A stretch of 64,000 nucleotides of DNA from Manduca sexta. Its lineage: Eukaryota; Arthropoda; Insecta; Lepidoptera; Sphingidae. The position numbers were made by a program, and so were the translations under genes. The first letter of the stretch is position 1. Every line of letters begins with the position of its first letter. The stretch covers positions 13,250,727 to 13,314,726 of the forward strand of contig NC_051123.1 of the NCBI RefSeq assembly GCF_014839805.1. Reading direction: 5' to 3'. The notes beneath the pieces are model-generated. The model searched no databases. It had not been told where the DNA came from and saw only the letters and a list, made by a program, of their open reading frames with translations. This document shows, piece after piece, positions 10,401-25,400 of the stretch.

Positions 10401-13400
10401 ACAACATTTTTACAAGCATTTTCCACTGCACTTGATGATAAGTAGAGTGTCGACTGACGAGAGATGATTACCCCTCGGCAGTCGACACAATTATGCCGGT
10501 CGGTCTAACCAGATATATACAGGCTGATCCCGGAGCGCGACACACTTACGTGGGCCACTATGGCGGGTTTTAACACCTTGTGTACGGTGGTCGCTATCCG
10601 GACGGATATAAAATATATCCTACCACCAGTAGCACCTCTACTGTGAGTGTTTACGCTCTACAACGCAGGCTCAGTGCGGGTTTGCTAAACGTCTCATACC
10701 TTCGACATTCGTATGGAGAATTCTCAGCTTTCCTCACGCTATTTCCTTCAGTCAAAGGGAACAGTAATTGATAAAAGTCTTCATATCTATATATATATAT
10801 ATAAAAATGAATCTCTATTTCTCTTGGTCATCACATCACGCGTGAATGGACGGAAAAATTTCGCTAATTCTTTTTCTGATGTGTTAATTATTATCTGGAG
10901 AAGGTTCTTATGCCAGAAAACATTAAAGAAGCTGAGCGGAATATTAGAAAATTTAAGGAAATTTAACGATAATATTAATTTTACATAACCGTCAGTTGTT
11001 TGAAATAATTGTCAGCGATTGATATAATGTGGGCAGCAAAGGACAATGCCCAAAACCAGGCTATCTTTGCGTCAGTCATGCGTCTCAACCAAATATCCAC
11101 AAAAAATCACCATTTTAATTATTACTTTATTTGTATTTATTTCAGTCATAAGCGAATGGGGGTTTAAAAGATATGAAAAAAAAAGTTGTTTAATTGTTGC
11201 AAATAAAACATCCGATAATTTACTGCCAGTATGGCGAAATGATACCAATTTATAACAAATTCCCTTCTTAGGTGGAATAAAAAAGTAATTATGTACAAAA
11301 AAATGTGCTTGTACTTGAATTTATAATATATGTATATTATTTTTATAACAATATATTTATTCATCTCAAATATATTGTTATAAAATAATATATTTTACTT
11401 AATAATTATGGCCAAACTCCAAAGAGCTGGAAAAAAAGAGAAAATATTAATCGTTCCAAAAACAAACAAATGGCGACTTGTTCTTGCATTGACAGAAATA
11501 CTAAAGTCAGCTAAAACATGTCTGGACTTTATTTTTAAATTATGAATATATGGGTAGAGATTTTTATTCCACTGGCAACTGAAATTAATGACATTTTGAC
11601 ATTTCAGATTTGTTTGAATGTTAAATCATTAAAATATTGTAATATTTATCTTATTCAAGATCGGAGTGTTTTTCTTATGTATTTTAATGTTGAGTCGAGA
11701 AATCCTCTGTTAAAAAACAACGTGTATAGTGTGTTTTTCGAACTTTGAGACGGAAGACTTTTAGTAAGCAACACAATGTCGTCTAGAACCTAGACCCAGG
11801 ACAGTTAATCAAGACGGCATATCCCGGCGGTGTATTAACTGCACCTTTGCGATGCCACAGCAACGACACGTATATTTCTTGGACGAGCTGTCCAGTTTGT
11901 AAGTTTTGTAGATTATTATAAACATACCAACAATGTGGGAAAAATCTTGCCAAAGTTAAAACAGTTTAACAATAATAATAATCTGAACATGTTTACTCAA
12001 CTTCTACATTATATTTTAGGTTTCAAGGCGGGAATGAGTTTGTGCTGCTTGTTGGAGATCAGCTAATAGAGAGGTTCACAGACAACAACAACATGACATG
12101 ACCCGACCAGCGCTACAAGAAGTCATGCACTCACTTCAAGAGTATATATAAACGTGCTGCAGCTATATCAAATTCTTGTTTTATTTTAGGATGCCAAGAA
12201 TATATTCCTCTATTAAAAATATACATCTATAATATAAAAATATGCATCCGATTTCGTATTTCTCGTTTTACTTTTCTTTCCCTATGATAATTAACTATTA
12301 GCGTAATCAGGCTGTGAAGTGGGTTCCTGGGTTCGATTTCCAGGCCAAGCAACATTTTATCTCGGTGTTTCTAACATGAGTTGCCTGGGATCGGAATCCT
12401 CCAAAGAGGGTTGGCGTCAGGCATAGGCCGGTCATAAACACTAATCTGAATCTATTCTACAATATGCGTTAACGCTATATTGGAGTGAGATAATGGTAGG
12501 TGGAATTAAGGATTAGGTAATCCATGTAATAGAATAAGTCGTAAGTCAGAAAAATATATAAGTACACAAAAGGTCAGGTAACATAATATGTTCCGTGGAA
12601 AAACTAATATTCCGTCAATTTTTTTTAAGTTTTATTAGAGTTTCGTCTTATCAGATATGTTAGTACCTATCATCTTATGATGGCAATTAAAGCTAGGTGA
12701 AAAGAATGTCCAATAATTGCTTATAGCAATAACAAGTAGGTTCTGCAATATTGACCTTAATTAGGCACGTAGTTACTTTCTGCCGTACATTATTGCAGTC
12801 CATACTTAACCTCAAAATAACTGCGTTATAAAAATTCTGATTACTCCGAACTCCCATCGAATTTCCAATTGTTTTCAATTTGTATAAGAATTAGGATATA
12901 TTCCCTATAGTTTAGTGAAGGTTTTGTACAGACGCAAGCGTAGCCCAACTTTCATACAAAAATGGGCATTCTCCTTTATAGTTAATACAGGACAACGTCT
13001 GGCGGGTCAACTAGTTCGTAATATATAAAAATGTCCAGTTTCAAAATACAGTAACATTTTGTAAGTGAATGAACGTCAAATTTAGTCGAGTTACGTCACC
13101 ACTATTCTCACTCCGTTACATCTGTGTCAGTTTTTGTGAAATATCTTACAGTTATGGAGAAAACATAATCGGAATGTTCACTTGAATGTTTGCAGACGCA
13201 GATCTTCGCGTTATAGTGGAGGGGTAAGTTTGAACATATAGCGAAGGGGATATCATTTCTTATGTATACACGAATGTTAGAGTTTGAAATAATACTTTAT
13301 TTCGGATTTTATCGCGGATTTTTATATTATTTTCTACCGACATTTTAAAATTATTAACATAGAGCCACTTATAAATACCATTATTACGATATGTGGCAAA

Positions 13401-16400
13401 CAGTTGAAAGATCAGAGTATTGGCGCAGGGTCGAGGACCTGGGGGTGGTGACCCCTGGGGTCACGCTATGCGCCACTTGCAGTCCAGATCCCCGCGCTGA
13501 TAGTCACGCACGTCTTCTAGTGTAGCTTAAATTGCCTGATTGACGATTTTATAATTACTAGTATTGTTTGGAGAGGTTTAGGCGTGTGTATAATACTTGG
13601 GACCATGGACAAATAGCCTTTCTATAATTGTTAACGCTTTTATAAAATTAAATTCTGTTTCGTTGGATTAGTAATATAGTTATGCCTTATAAAATTGTAC
13701 AATTACAAGTTATGCAAATTGTATTTTTATTATTGTAATAAATGTGGCTGGATTTTTAAAAATAAAATAAATAAATAATGGGAATAACATAATATCCTAT
13801 CAATAAGTCTTTTGGTTAAGTTATATTCCTATATGGTTTTGTTTTCAAGCGTTAAAGATTGTAGATATTTTTCTTGTCTTTGGCCCTTGTAATGATGTGT
13901 ATCATTGATCTATAACTTAAAATACTAGGCGTAAGGTATTCACATCGACTGATGTTTATTATTACGAACTCTCCCCGCATGTAAACGAAAAACGTTTTAA
14001 CAAAAAATTATACCGCCCTCAAAATACACTAAAAGCCAAAAAAATGTTTAACATTACCTATTTACTTGGTTACCAATTTTAGAGTCGGTGCCTAGTAAAA
14101 ATTAAACAATTCGTACATTTGTTCATGTATTTATCTAGCTTAACTATCAATTTTAATGACTAACGTTTAAAAATAAAGTCGAATTAAGAACCTCCTCCTT
14201 TTTTGAAGTCGGTTAAAAAACACTTACGACGTATTTTAAAAATAATCCATAAAGATTACTCTCAAGGACTTGTCCACGCTACAAATTGTGAATATAACGA
14301 CCTCATTGCATAAGGACATGGCTATAAGTTGACAAAAATAAGAAACTTGTTTTTTATTACAAAGTAACGACTGTCTAAATAAGTCTATGTAAATTGCTTC
14401 GTAGGCGGCGTGGGTGTTCTTAGTCACAATATAATCTAGACTTTTGATCATGTGATCAGATAGGCGCGTCCGTGGAATAACAAGTGCTCAAGTGTGCTAA
14501 ATTTTCAAAATTACATATTATTATTATTATTTTAAATAGGACAACCAACAATATATATACCTTACATGACAATTATATTAATACATGAATCAATATCTAC
14601 TTACTGCACTGCTGTCTGACTTATTATATACAAAGTTTTGAAGGAGTAACTTAATTATATTTTTCAAATTGGTTTGAATCTTATAATGTTTTTATTCCCT
14701 TTTATATTCTCCATAATATGACGTCCAACACATTATTGGCATATCTATCTCTTCACATAATAATATCATTGCTATAAACTGACAGTTGTTTAAGTTGGTT
14801 CACAAATGGCTAGCGTCTGCACTGTGCCTTAACCTATCCAATTTGTATGTTGAAAGCGGCCAACCATACAATTTAAATTCCCATATTATCCCGTCAGTAG
14901 TAAGCATAACAAAACTCCGGAAACACGTTGCTATTGCTAATAATACGAATGCTAACGCAATGGCATTGCACTCCGCGTCCGCCGTACTTCTCACGTAATA
15001 GAAATATTCAGGTTTAGTACACTGCAAGCGAACTATTGTGACTTCATATTATTTGTTAGGTGTTGCTTCGGCCGCGTGAATAGCCTTCTCCGCTAGAGAA
15101 AATCTTAAACTGACACGAGCGCTATCTAATTAAAAATTCATATATTTCCCTTGGGAGTAAAGTATCGGCATAAAAGTAGCCTATGAATTAATTCAAGACA
15201 TGGTCTACCCGTGTGCCAAATTTCATCCAAATCCATTCAGCTGTTTCTCCGTTTACTTTAACAAACATCCAAACATTTCTACAAACTTCCGCATTTATAT
15301 TAGTAAAATAAGTAACAATGGATAATTGATGCTTTGGCTTGGTTGTATTGTAGTACATTCTGAGCTATCGGTTTCGATCCCTGATTCTGAGTGACAGAGT
15401 TCTCCGCTCTAGCAATAGACTCCGCCTGTATCACACCTTGGAACGGAATAACCACGGAGAAAATTGGTTGCACGAATCGCGCTTTTGTCTATTTGGGAAT
15501 AAATGACGTGAATTTATGTGTGTAGAAATAATGTTTTTTACATACGTAGTGAATTCAATATCAAAAAACAAAATGCTGTCTCAGCAGCAAACTATAAAAA
15601 ACAGTTAATTACCTATTATTGCATAATTAAAAAAACAATGTATTGCATCCCTTAACTTATATGAAACGATTGACAAAGTTCAGTTTTTTTAAATAAAATT
15701 AAAAAAAATAATTAAAACAGCTGAACTGACTTCGATGCAATATTTAATTATTCAACGAAACTCCAAGGGAAACGTAGGCTATAAGAATGTGGAAATCGGC
15801 TGATAATGTTAAAATTCCTTCACCACGGCCGCCATAGCAAGTTGACTAATAAAGTTATTACTAAAGTCATTATAATTAATTGCGAACAGCCTTACATAAA
15901 CTATCGCTACATTATAAACTAATATTTTGTTAGCAAATATTAATTTAATGAGCGACATGTTAGCCGAGTCAATTTGTGAAACACGGTGGAAAATACTATT
16001 TAAGACCTTAGAACGTTCTAGAAATACCAATATTACAACTCGTTAATATGATTAGACGAATAAAAACTAATTCTTTGGGCATCTCGACTGAACATGGCTC
16101 TAACATTTTACGTGATTATAGCTTTTGGCTGGTCGTTGCTTCATAATTAATACCTAATGCTTTGGGTATCTTGACTTTTCTTTGGGTATCGGATCCCGCA
16201 GTCAACACCGGCGGTAATTTGAGAATGGAATACTGGAAACCCCCGGCTTAGCAACTGCAGGGTCCTGGCGAAAAGTTTGGAGGGGATAGCTGGGAAGGAG
16301 TGCGGAAGAAGGAGAAGGAAACCTTTTATCAGAGGAGGGGAGAAGGCCAGGAAATGCTCGCGAGTGCATATAGAGTTTGGCGAACGAGTCGAGTCACAGA

Positions 16401-19400
16401 AATATAGCAGCAAATTCAAAAGAAATCTACGGTTTGTAGCCCCCTGAAGATTAAAACAGATGAGTATCTTACAGTCATATTTTTATTAAAAAAATATTTT
16501 CTATTCTAACGATTTTAAATAAAAACATTAGTCACTTGATGTTTACCCGCGGTTAAAAGGTATATTTTTTGAATTTGCCGCCATACTTTCAGAGCCACGA
16601 TTCGTTGGCCAGACTCTAAGCCTCAATGCAACCATGAAGTATACACGCTTAACTCTACGCGGTCGCGACAAATATTACCCGTGCATGGGCGTACATTCGA
16701 CGTGGAGACCCAGCGCACGAGAATTACTGAGGGGAGAGGGGTGGTCCTGATAGAAAATTGAAAAAGTATTTCCATACCACCGTACGGAAGCGTGAACATA
16801 CGAAGAATCCTAAAAACTTATTGATTGATCCGGCTTAGCACAAATGAGATAATCTCAAGCCGTTTAGCGGTCATGTAATTGGCTTTAATTTTATTATCAA
16901 AGACCGTGCTTTTCCAAATTGTCACGTCACGTGCTGTGACAAGTGTTTGTAGGGATTCATTATATTTGACCTAGGGTTTAGTCGTGGCTTCGTTCGCCTG
17001 AAAATCCTCTCCGGCTATAAATTCACAATTTGTTTTTGCCAGATAAAAATATGGATTTGGTGTATCTTTCTGTTAAATTTAGATAACATTTCATCTCTCT
17101 AGAATCGAGATGACGTGTCTATTTCATCATAGCTTTCTTTTGTATAAAAAAAATACATCAAAATCAGACATTTTTTTAAATCAGTTAAAACAACCAAAAT
17201 CGCTTAGTAAAATAAGCCGAAACTTTATTACAGTTACATTTGTATCTAATCCAACAGCTTCGGTCCGTTTAAAATCGATTCAATATGAAATCGTCGGTCT
17301 GCGCCGGCGCACCGCTCACGAATCATTTTGTACCGGTTTCAAGGAAACTAGTTTACAGAACAATATTGCAATGTCGGTTCGTTTGTGGTTCTGATATGCG
17401 CTTGTGAGACGTGGGCACAATAAAAATACGTGGGTACGTATCTTGGACGAATTATTATTTATTTGGTAGGTAGGTTACTAAAATGCCAAATGCCAACGAA
17501 CTTTTGTTAGCTTTCCTTATAATATAGTCCAGAAAATACTTAAAGTAGCGTTGTGTCAACAGTATTATTCTAGCTTATGTTATACGGACTCAGCAATGAT
17601 TCTACCACAGCTCATGGTAAGTGGATTTACTTCCAGATAATATCATTTACCTGTCGATACAATACGGTCTGTTCAGCAGTTGTAGTTATAAACAATCCCC
17701 ATCTACTAAAGTTGTTTCTCTTGCTATTTGACATTTTTTTGGACTTCAGTTCACTTCAGTTAACATCACGCGCAGTGAAGCCGTTTTGCCGTGGCGTCGA
17801 TAAAAAATATTTTTATCTAATTACTTAACTTACCTTAGAAGACAGATCAGCAATAATCTCATTCTTCTCATCGATCTGCCTCTCCCTCTCTAGCGCGCGG
17901 CGAGCGTGCGCAGCGATGGAGTCCCTGACGCGCGAACCTTCCAGAGTGGCGTAGGCGGCCACAGCGTCCGCGCAGGCGGCGGCGAGCGCCCCTCGGCGGA
18001 GGGTCTCGCCCTCCTCACCGTCCAGCGATGAGATGGACAGGTCTGAGTGTAGCCCTGGGGGAGGACAAGTGAAATAACCTTTAGTTTGTAAGAAACCGAC
18101 GCAATAATGATCTGGTGACTTCTCAAATTTTTTTGCTGTGAAATAAAAGTATTGAAGATGAAACTCATCACATTCACTTATTAGCCGACCAAATACAAAA
18201 GTCATACTTTTTTCAATGCTCCTAAATAAATGGTAATAACAGGAGTAATATCTCAATAGCTGATTACCTTAAGGTAGTAAGAAATAAACTGACGCAACAA
18301 TGGACTAACTTGTCAAATTGTTAAAATAAACAAGTATAAAGTTGTTGAGACATACAGAAGAACAAACAATGTTCCTTAACACAGTGTGTTTTTGACCGAT
18401 GGATATTAAATTCATCAAGCTTAGTTATTAAGAAATATACGTAGTACAGAACTTGTATTTTGGGTCCAGTGTTCCTTATATGTATTATTGAATGGCGTAC
18501 GACCACACAAATTATATCTAACGCAATAATGAGAAAATAAGTCGCACTCTTGATAAACGTCGGCTCATAATATAAAGAGCAGCAACATCGAAGACCATTA
18601 AATTCATAATGCTTTAGACGTTCTCATGATGCCCAATGTTTTATAATATCCATTAAATAACGAAACTGTAGAACAATTTGTCTGTAACAGTAGGAAGCGG
18701 GCTCGTATCTTCCTGGATGTTGCTTCCTCATTAGAAACTGATGCGACGTGACAATACGAGATATTACAACTATTGTGTAAAGGAGAGTGAAAGTGTTTCC
18801 CTTGGATTCGATTGAAATTCTATTATAACTAAAATTGGTGACCTCTAAGGGTCTATGCATCAACGCGATCTAAAAGGATTAGTCACGCCATGATCGAGTG
18901 AAATTTAACGCTTTTTGTATCTAGCACCTACGTTCTCTTGACCTTATTGGCCGAGTCTACAGTAAATAGTCTTTATAATATGCCACACGTTTCTCCTGAC
19001 ACAAATTGGCTGGTTTGTATATATTTACTTCAAGCCTGGTAAAAGGACTGAAAATTCCTAGTAGTGCGTGATTTCCATGACACAAGAGGTCAGAAGTAAT
19101 AATTATATGAGGATAATAAAAATACATTTAGTATTTATGTAAAATGCTAAGACAGCAGCCTAGTCATAGGTACAAATAGAATAATGCAACGTTTTATTCG
19201 TCTAGAAACTGAGATTTAAGACCGATATCAATATTATCGTCTAAAATAGTCTGGTAAATGAGTCTGGATGCGATAATTTCATTTTGAAATATGTAGTTTC
19301 GAACAGGCCGGCATAATTGTGTCAACCAGTGGTAATCATCTCTCCTCAGACGCCACTCTTTATGGACCCTACTCCACTTACAATCAGGTGCAGGGGGCCA

Positions 19401-22400
19401 CTTCGCCCATAAAAAAATAAGTAAATTTTCCTCAAATCCCGTAAAATTGGCCCTGATCGATAGTGAAAATAACAGTAGATGATATCCACGGTGATGCTAC
19501 AGTTAAACTAGTCACGCGATCCACGGCGATTCGTGACTCATTCGATGTTAAACGATGCAGTTTTTCTATTGGTTTCTAAAGGAAATCCTTACTTGCAATG
19601 CGAGCCGATTAATTTGGCCTTTAACTCTGTTTACTGGGTATAGTAATTGGGTGTAATTGTATAGGTATAAATTATATACTCAATAAAAGATAGCCTTTGT
19701 GGTGTCAGTGTATTGTGATGCACCTGTAGTGCTGAAGTCTCATGTTCAATCCCTGGGACGGATAAGTAAGCCCATTAACTGATTTTGTAACTGTAAATAA
19801 ATTGGTGGACCAAAATTGCATTAGAAATGTTGCAAATAATAATGTTTATGAAATCAATGATCTGATTAGATTCTGGGGCGACGATTATTACTAATGCTCT
19901 CATATCGGCTCAATCGACATTCTCTCTTATCACAATACTATCAGTAGATTGCAATCGTAATTAACAATTAGATCGAACATTTTTGAGATTGTCGTCACAA
20001 TAGATTTTTTTAAAGCATAAATTGGACAAATTGGCAAGTAGGTAACCTGCATATTTTAAGTGACCACTATTGTCTATTTAAATACCAAATATCAGAAGAA
20101 TCATGTGCGTACTATCCACTTTTGAAGAGATAAAAGAAAAGTGAGGGCCCGAGAAGATTATTAGGATGCATGAACAATCGCATTGACCACACTCAACAGG
20201 AAACTGTACAATACTAGTAAACTATAACATTCTTCTTGGAGACAAAGATAGCACATTACTTGCATCTGTCAAACCATTAGTACCATCAACCACTTTTACA
20301 GTTGCCACATTTAAGCTGTATACAATATTGGCAATAGAAAGTCTTCCATCACAATCACCCTCTCTTCTTTTTCCTTGATTTTACATACCTGAATCATCAT
20401 CATGTCCAGTGTGTTGCTGCAACGCCAGCGTCCTCAACTGTTTATACACCTGCACCGCTTCAGACCTCAGCCAGCCATCGTCTTGCTCTCGGGCTCCGAC
20501 TCCATCTCAGCATGCAGAGATCTCGCCGTGTCTGAAGTATCGATTGGATTCTTGGCGCCCCGACTCGCTCGGCGAGTGTGTCGTGCGATCTTTGTAGCCG
20601 TTCTAATTCTTTAAGTGTGTTTTGGTAGAGATGTTCCTGTGGGAATAGTGTTGCTTTAGATTATTCTTAAATGAGTGATGAAAACAAACAGCTGGAGAAT
20701 TAAATGTCTTGACCATGTAAACGTCTTGTTTTTTTTTTTATTATTATGTCAAAACCTCGATTATACCATCATACCAAGCATCATACTCATTATTTTGTTA
20801 TTCGCTGTTGTCAGTCACTCAATACTTTGGGCGTTTGATGGCCCTGATATTAGGCGTTTGGAGCATCAGAAATAATATTATAAAAGAATGTAATTACATG
20901 TAATTTAATTATCTAATTACAGCAAAAACTATATATTAAAAGTTTTGCAATCTTATTTGTATGGCCTAATGCATGTATTATGGAATGCTGAATCTGAAAA
21001 AATATTCTTCGTCCAAAACCATTGTCGGATCACAGTTGTTGCTCAATGGAAACCTTCAAGTCGGGATCGATTTTTAATTGCCAACCATTGTTCTTAGAAA
21101 TCAACGGATGTTTCGACAGCGAAGATAACTGATTGTCACATAGGAACGAATTTAGCGGCTCAAGTACTGAACTACATTTGAAGGGATTTGTACATTCTTT
21201 AAAGGTGTTGCATTGGTTTGAGGGCTACACCATTGTATTCTGATTGTATAGTTCTGCATAAAATAAACTAATCGCACCAAACATAAAAGTGAAATTATAT
21301 TTTTTTTATTAAAGTTTAATAAAACTTTTGAAATCTTTAACCACGATTGCTTTAAAGATTTTAAATCAGCCCTCAGCACAAATATTTCGATAACGATGGC
21401 GTACTACAAATCTACACGTCCAAGGTAAACATGCAAATCCATTCTCTCAGTATCATCAACACAAAATGATCTGAGCGAATTTCACAATAACAATACGAAT
21501 GCAGCGAGCGATGCATACGCCGGTATAATATAAATAGAATTACTCAACATTAGTAACCTCCAGATAGCTATTACGAAAATCAATGTGTAGATTTATGTCT
21601 TTCTTCTGCAGTCTGAATAATAAATTAGATCTGGAACGTTCTTTTTAATGTTATTATTATTATTTGTTTGAGTTAATTTAAAAAAGGTTTGGATTGAATA
21701 ACCAACAGTTATGTTCAGCAGTTATATTAAAGCTATGTTTGTGTACATTTTAAAGGTATATATAATATAATATTCATTGATATGCAAGCCTCAAAGTATA
21801 CGAGTATTCCTAACAAATATTACAACAATAAACATTTCTCCATTTATAATAATTAAATCGGTGTCATCTTTCTCAACCATAAACCCTATATATTTCTATA
21901 CTCTTCTAGGAGTTTCCAAAGCATATATAAATCATCATTCTTTCTCTTATCGTAGTGCCTCTTTAAGTAATGATGATTGTCTTAGATTACTTAGTATATT
22001 ATGTTCGTATATTTATCATCATCATTAATCTCATTATTTACCTGTTCCTTGAGCTGCCTCTCCAAAGCCACGATCCTGTCGTTGGCTTCTTCAAGCTGCT
22101 GCATCAGTCCTTCCTTGTTCTTGAGGGAGCTCGTCAGCCTCCGTTCCAGGTCTGCCTTCTTGTCACTGACCAAAGCCAGCTCAGCTTTGAGGGATTCCAG
22201 ACTTTGCACATGATCCTGGGAAGATATTTATATAATATCCATCATTTCTAAAAATATGGTCAGGTAATCTAGATAATAATAATATAGTTTAACGAGAGGG
22301 ATTTATCATCGACTGGTGATTAGTCTAATATGATTCCACCTCAATGTTAGAAATATGAAAGTAGTATTATAGAATGATCTCTCTGAGGAGACGCGAATAA

Positions 22401-25400
22401 ATTAACTGTGATGATACCACTATTCAAAACAATGACGTTATCTACACCTTTTTAACAAAATATGCTACGTTATATTTCGTTCTTCTTTAATTGTTTAAAT
22501 GACGAGACGAGCTTGCCGTTCGCCTGATCGTAAACGATACGATCGCCCATAAACAATAGAAACATCATCCAACACCTTAAATTACAAAGTATTGTTTGGT
22601 ATTCCACTGCGCTCGCCATCGTGAGATATGAGATGTTAAGTCCAGTAGTAACACTGGCTACAATGTCCCTTCAATCTGGAACCCAACAGTGACTACACAG
22701 TGCTCTTGGCGGCCGAAATAGACATTTCGGTGCTACCTACCCAGGCGAACTCTCACATATGAGAGACCTACCACCAGTAAAGTTCAGTAATTTCTAAGTA
22801 AAGTAAATTCTGATCATTACCTGTAAGCTAAGTCTTCCTGATGGTACACTGGTCCTTCAGCGCTTCCAACTGTGCTAAGAGGTTGGCTTCTGTCGCCGAC
22901 GACTCCTTTAGCTGCGCAGTTAGTCGGGAGTTTTGCGCTGTCAACTCAGCTATCAAGCTGGCCTTCTCCTCATCACGCTGGAGACAAAACACCATTTAAA
23001 AGTCTTCTAGGTGGTATTTATTTTTGAGGAATTTAAAGGTTGGTGTTATTTTTAAATCCTGAGTAATATAAAATCAAAATATATTTAGTGTCAATGTGCA
23101 GTTTGACAAATATGACCTGAAGGTGCGTGCCGTAAACATTTAATTTATCTTGAATTGAATTTTGTCGATTTGGTAGTATTCATGGATTTACTAACATTAA
23201 GATGAATCAAATGGACTATAAGGAATAATTATGATCATAATTGTAACACGACTTTATACTACTATAACTATCAAGCTGCCAAAAATAAACGTCTGCCTTT
23301 TTAAATTAACTCTCACATATTTATTTAAGACAAAAACATAGTTTTAATTCACAGTTTCAATATGCAAATTTAATAACCATATCAGCAATGTTTCGTTACG
23401 TTTATGACGCATGGACAAAAGAAACTATAAACCATAAGAAACCATTAAAGTATACATTTCTATCCAAACATTCACACAATCATCAGAACATCAAGCGTGG
23501 TTAATCGTGTTAATAGGTGTAACAACTCTTTTGTTAATCATTGTTCAAAACCACACCTTCTTCGTTAAATAATAAGGTTANNNNNNNNNNNNNNNNNNNN
23601 NNNNNNNNNNNNNNNNNNNNNNNNNNNNNNNNNNNNNNNNNNNNNNNNNNNNNNNNNNNNNNNNNNNNNNNNNNNNNNNNNNNNNNNNNNNNNNNNNNNN
23701 NNNNNNNNNNNNNNNNNNNNNNNNNNNNNNNNNNNNNNNNNNNNNNNNNNNNNNNNNNNNNNNNNNNNNNNNNNNNNNNNNNNNNNNNNNNNNNNNNNNN
23801 NNNNNNNNNNNNNNNNNNNNNNNNNNNNNNNNNNNNNNNNNNNNNNNNNNNNNNNNNNNNNNNNNNNNNNNNNNNNNNNNNNNNNNNNNNNNNNNNNNNN
23901 NNNNNNNNNNNNNNNNNNNNNNNNNNNNNNNNNNNNNNNNNNNNNNNNNNNNNNNNNNNNNNNNNNNNNNNNNNNNNNNNNNNNNNNNNNNNNNNNNNNN
24001 NNNNNNNNNNNNNNNNNNNNNNNNNNNNNNNNNNNNNNNNNNNNNNNNNNNNNNNNNNNNNNNNNNNNNNNNNNNNNNNNTTTCACCGGATTCTCATGAG
24101 CATTGACGAACCCGGTAAACTTTGGAGCGCTGTAACAGCGTTTTAAATGAATGAAATAAAAAAAAATTTATAGGAACAATTTTCCTCAAAAGATCACTTA
24201 CAAGTTACTTTGAGGTAATTTTTTGTAAAATGTAAAAAGTTATAGAGCAAAAAGAAAACTTTTATAAACATTTTCTCACATTTTTGCTTATAACTTCTTT
24301 TAATTTTAATTTATGGCAAAAGTTATATAAACATATTTGTAGGCAAAACAATTTGCTACAAATTATGACTTTACAAAAATTTATGTAAGACGCATAGTTT
24401 CCGAGATATCGCGAAAAAGTGTTTTCACCCCTTTTCCATGATGGCGCCAGGGGACAAGGAGGGCGACCTCACAAACTTGAGATTAAGCTTCTATTGACCC
24501 CCACATGCGTTCTAAAAATAATATTGGGTCCTCTAAAAAAATACAAAGCTCATGTAACATTTCAATGGGCTAATTGTTTTAGCTTAAGGTTCCATTTTTT
24601 TCCTTCGAGTAACTGTTGCTCAAGTGTTTAATGAGTAAAAAGCAACAACCATAACTACTGACGCATGTTATAACATTAGTACATCAATCTTTTAGCTTTT
24701 TGCTTTAGCCGAAGTTTCAGCGTTGTTGCGTTTCCTTTTCTTGCCTAGAAATAGCTTTACTTCCCATTGTGTCTGAAACATAATAATATAATAATAATTT
24801 ATAGTAACTACTAAAATTATTGTCACCATTAAAGAAAAAATATTTTACTTACTAAAGTACTAAGATGTGGCAATCACTGTATACACGTGACTATTTTTTC
24901 TACGCACAGCAAAGGCCAACTGGAGTCTGGGCTGAGCGACGAGCGATACGTCCTCTCTAGAAAGCCCTCAAGGCGGACTAATTTGAAACGATTTGCGCGT
25001 TGCGTTTTATAGTGGTATTTAAAATATTTATAGAAAAATAACAGAACGAATTTTGTTGAATTTTTAAATTGTATGTTTTAAGGAGATGTTCTTCTATTAT
25101 AGTAATCCAATATTATATTCAATTAAGTAAGATATAGTGATAAAAAAAATCATTTAAATGACCAACATTTTGTAAATTTTCGAATTTTTGAAGTTTTATT
25201 TCTCATGAATTAAACATAAAAAGATATTTTTCTCTACTAACTTTTTCTTCAGGATCTTTTAGTTAGATAAAAATAAATATATTGTTATGTTCCTTAGTGG
25301 TTTAAGATATTTTGAGCTTCGAAATAGACGTTCGAAGCGCAAATTTGAAAACCTCTGTTCAGTAATCATTAAACAATTTACAAATACTCAATAAATCTAA

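Larger units (their letters stand above)
8351..14831. other. Intron of BicDR, repeat-laden
   Basis: AT-rich noncoding DNA between the exon at 8198 and the first duplicated block. It holds the repeats listed separately and no ORF that I can support. Confidence 0.7.
14832..23580. repeat. Duplicated block, copy A
   Basis: About 8.75 kb that is near-identical by eye to 25546-34362 in the same orientation. The offset is about 10.71 kb at the left end and about 10.78 kb at the right; the change comes mainly from an extra tandem unit in copy B near 26.8-27.0 kb. Copy A ends exactly at the 500-N gap, while copy B continues past the same point (AATAAGGTT) into unique DNA. This favours two haplotypes placed in series over a true genomic duplication. 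Confidence 0.9.

Noticed and set aside
16147..16419. 90-codon minus-strand ORF, also at 26928-27223
   Set aside because: It lies in repeat family D, its frame is not preserved between the duplicated blocks, and it disappears in the third copy at 36870.
20402..20614. Plus-strand ORFs opposite the BicDR exon (also 31187-31405)
   Set aside because: Antisense shadows of a GC-rich coding exon.
23541..24146. ORFs of about 170-200 codons across the first N run
   Set aside because: They consist of X residues from the 500-N gap; the same applies at 56340-57005.
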